Source: an uncultured Clostridia bacterium (lineage in GTDB: Bacteria > Bacillota > Clostridia > Lachnospirales > Lachnospiraceae). From it: DNA of 10,680 nucleotides. The stretch is taken from positions 1 through 10,680 of the forward strand of contig CAMZAI010000092.1 in assembly GCA_947304065.1 (NCBI GenBank), given 5' to 3'. The notes beneath the pieces are model-generated. The model did not search any database and was not told the DNA's origin. It was given only the letters and a program-made list of their open reading frames with translations. Position 1 is the stretch's first letter. The number at the start of each line of letters is the position of its first letter. Shown here piece by piece: positions 9,479-10,680 of this stretch. The position numbers and the translations under genes were made by a program.

Positions 9479-9545
9479 AAGTCCATAAATATTCAGTTAA
9501 AAGCACTTTTCTGACGGCAAAAAATCTGTAGTCTGCCTTCCTTCG

Positions 9546-10391
9546 TCAGACCTTTCCCTTCTGTTTTTTGAACTGCGTGGGCGAGAGTCCGACTGTCCTG
9601 CGGAAACAGTCCTTGAAATAATTGGCGGAGTTAAAGCCGCATTTCTGCGCTATCTCGGTAACGGAGTCATCTGTCGTGAGCAGCATCTGGCTGGCCTGCC
9701 TGATCCTTATATTGATTACGAAATCACGGAAATTCGAGCCGGTCACGCTTTTGAACTTGCGCGAAAAATACGTGGGCGCGAGATTGATGCTCTCTGCCGC
9801 CTCCTCGAGAGTGATCGGTCTGGCATAGTTCTCCGAGATATATCTGATCACGGCTTCGATATCCCTGCCGAAGCTGTCATTGCTGCGCACGAAATCATTC
9901 ATGACCGTGCCGCGGCGCACCAGGTCTATCAGAAACTGCTTCATGAACAGCAGCAGTATCTCTGAGGTATATCCGTCGGGCATATTATTCTCCGAGAGCA
10001 TGGCTCTCAAAGTCCTCTCGATCACGGCTTTGGCCTTAAGGCTGAACGACAGCTTGCAGGATGAGCCCATAAAAGCATCGGTATCGGCATGCTCCTTCCA
10101 CCATTCCCCGTCGATCAGCTCCCGCTTAAAATAGATGACGATGCGTTCGCACGGTACCTTGCCCTGATAGCTCGTGCTGTGTCTGTCACCGGGGTGCACG
10201 ATGAACATATTGCCCGCTTCGAGATGATATATCCTTCCCTCGGTCATATATCTGCAGCTGCCCGCCTTCAGATAAAAGAACTCATAGTACTCGTGCGAAT
10301 GCTGATAAGACATAGCGAAATTGGGCACGCGGACCTGCTTTTCCACGTATACCCTGGACCCTTTTCCGCTTCCGGAATACTCCTGTGCCAT
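9546..10391 (-). CDS. AraC-family transcriptional regulator with cupin-like sensor domain
   Basis: This 281-residue regulator has an N-terminal cupin-like ligand-binding domain (about 15-90; HSHEYYEFFYL at 31-41, and LEAGNMFIVHPGDRHS at 57-72) and a C-terminal AraC/XylS double helix-turn-helix (about 177-276). The second helix-turn-helix carries the hallmark VTEIAQKCGFNSANYFKDCFRRTVGLSPTQF spread over 244-274; the first includes ITLEEAAESINLAPTYFSRKFK (193-214). Such proteins usually sense a sugar or oligosaccharide and activate carbohydrate genes. The ATG at 10391 is chosen because GAGGAGG lies five bases upstream; the same frame stays open to the window edge, but there it overlaps the ABC ATPase gene and a terminator hairpin. 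It lies between a sugar-transport gene and the CE15-like gene, so control of either is plausible. No strong promoter was found, so read-through from upstream is possible. Confidence 0.93.
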   Translation of the reverse strand: MAQEYSGSGKGSRVYVEKQVRVPNFAMSYQHSHEYYEFFYLKAGSCRYMTEGRIYHLEAGNMFIVHPGDRHSTSYQGKVPCERIVIYFKRELIDGEWWKEHADTDAFMGSSCKLSFSLKAKAVIERTLRAMLSENNMPDGYTSEILLLFMKQFLIDLVRRGTVMNDFVRSNDSFGRDIEAVIRYISENYARPITLEEAAESINLAPTYFSRKFKSVTGSNFRDFVINIRIRQASQMLLTTDDSVTEIAQKCGFNSANYFKDCFRRTVGLSPTQFKKQKGKV

Positions 10392-10396
10392 GGCAG

Positions 10397-10403
10397 CCTC
10401 CTC
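10397..10403 (-). promoter_or_regulatory. Ribosome binding site that fixes the araC-type start
   Basis: GAGGAGG on the minus strand lies five bases before the ATG at 10391. Upstream in-frame ATGs (for instance at 10409 and 10439) have no comparable site. Confidence 0.8.
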
Positions 10404-10452
10404 TTTCATCTCGCGTACAGCTTCGCCGACTGAGGGCATTCGCTTATCACAC

Positions 10453-10480
10453 AAAACGCCCGGACCGCAAAGTCCGGACG
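10453..10480 (-). terminator. Hairpin terminator after the ABC ATPase gene
   Basis: The minus strand forms a 9-base stem CGTCCGGAC / GTCCGGGCG (one G-U pair) with a 6-base loop, followed by TTTT and then GTGTG. It starts 20 bases after the ATPase stop. The T run is short, so termination may be incomplete and let transcripts continue into the regulator gene. It closely resembles the terminator at 5605-5631. Confidence 0.72.
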
Positions 10481-10500
10481 CTGTATTAATCATAAAATCT

Positions 10501-10680
10501 TTAGTGAGTGATAACCTGCTCGCTCTCCTTATCGAAGATGTGCATCTTGGAAAGGTCGAACGCAACTCTGATCTGGTCGCCGGGACGAGCGGTCGTACGA
10601 GGATTAACTCGTGCGGTGATCTCGTACTGGTCAACATCAAGATACAGGAATACTTCTGCACCGAGAAGCTCGTATACACG
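10501..10680 (-). CDS. Sugar ABC transporter ATP-binding protein, C-terminal end (partial)
   Basis: Only the last 59 codons are in the window, ending at a TAA at 10501-10503; the frame is open to the edge. The sequence matches the TOBE-like C-terminal regulatory domain of MsmX/MsmK/UgpC/MalK-type ATPases. It shows YELLGAEVFLYLDV, ITARVNPRTTARPGDQIRVA, and the typical end DLSKMHIFDKESEQVI. These ATPases power carbohydrate importers at the inner face of the membrane, and in Firmicutes a single MsmX-like protein often serves several importers. The Walker and signature motifs are outside the window. It is upstream of the AraC-type regulator, with a hairpin between them. Which importer it serves cannot be told here. 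Confidence 0.88.
   Translation of the reverse strand, partial: RVYELLGAEVFLYLDVDQYEITARVNPRTTARPGDQIRVAFDLSKMHIFDKESEQVITH

Larger units (their letters stand above)
9263..9545. other. Gene-free region between the araC-type gene and the CE15-like gene
   Basis: No coding frame with a credible start is seen in these 283 bases. From high to low coordinate they hold the 3' tail and terminator of the AraC-type gene, a 21-base inverted repeat (9423-9443), a palindrome GTGTACAC (9400-9407), a short GC-rich self-complementary stretch around 9361-9385, and a hairpin (9309-9334) likely in the leader of the CE15-like gene. The promoter of that gene must lie here, but I could not find a convincing -35/-10 pair. 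Confidence 0.7.

Noticed and set aside
10392..10679. N-terminal extension of the AraC-type protein up to the window edge
   Set aside because: The extension overlaps the ABC ATPase C-terminus in another frame and runs through a terminator hairpin; the start at 10391 has a strong ribosome binding site.

Overview
The window looks like part of a Gram-positive, Lachnospiraceae-like (Bacillota) genome devoted to plant-polysaccharide use. This assignment is an inference. It rests on strong AGGAGG-type ribosome binding sites, moderate to high GC, a BspA-type leucine-rich repeat tail, Ser-Gly-Ser-Ala-Ile / Thr-Gly-Ser-Ala-Ile low-complexity motifs in a secreted protein, and an MsmX/UgpC-type sugar-ABC ATPase. 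All seven genes lie on the minus strand, so transcription runs from high to low coordinates.

Layout in the direction of transcription. (1) 10680-10501: C-terminus of a carbohydrate ABC transporter ATPase (partial), followed by a hairpin terminator at 10480-10453. (2) 10391-9546: an AraC-family regulator with a cupin-like sensor, followed by a clean terminator at 9478-9451. (3) A gene-free stretch of 283 bases (9545-9263) with that terminator, a 21-base inverted repeat, an 8-base palindrome and a leader hairpin. (4) 9262-5675: a 1195-residue secreted multidomain protein with a signal peptide, CBM9-like domain, helical linker, CE15 glucuronoyl-esterase-like domain, Pro-rich linker and LRR_5 tail; its terminator is at 5631-5605. 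(5) A sigma-A-like promoter (5587-5559) opens a tight four-gene operon: MazG-type nucleotide pyrophosphohydrolase, a cytoplasmic CE1-like esterase, a cytoplasmic GH35 beta-galactosidase, and a DUF5107/TPR protein cut by the window edge.

Working model (inference): the big secreted protein binds plant cell wall and attacks uronoyl esters outside the cell. Oligosaccharides enter through a sugar ABC transporter powered by the MsmX-like ATPase. The cytoplasmic esterase and GH35 enzyme then remove acyl and galactosyl groups, and the AraC protein may control the locus. The MazG gene is the odd member.

The observation most worth checking is the CE15-like domain. It keeps the catalytic Ser, the following Lys and a candidate His, but has Ile where the family has the oxyanion Arg and Ala (in a Gly-Ala-Ser triple repeat) where the canonical catalytic Glu should be. 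It is either a CE15 lineage with a relocated acid, or an altered or inactive enzyme.
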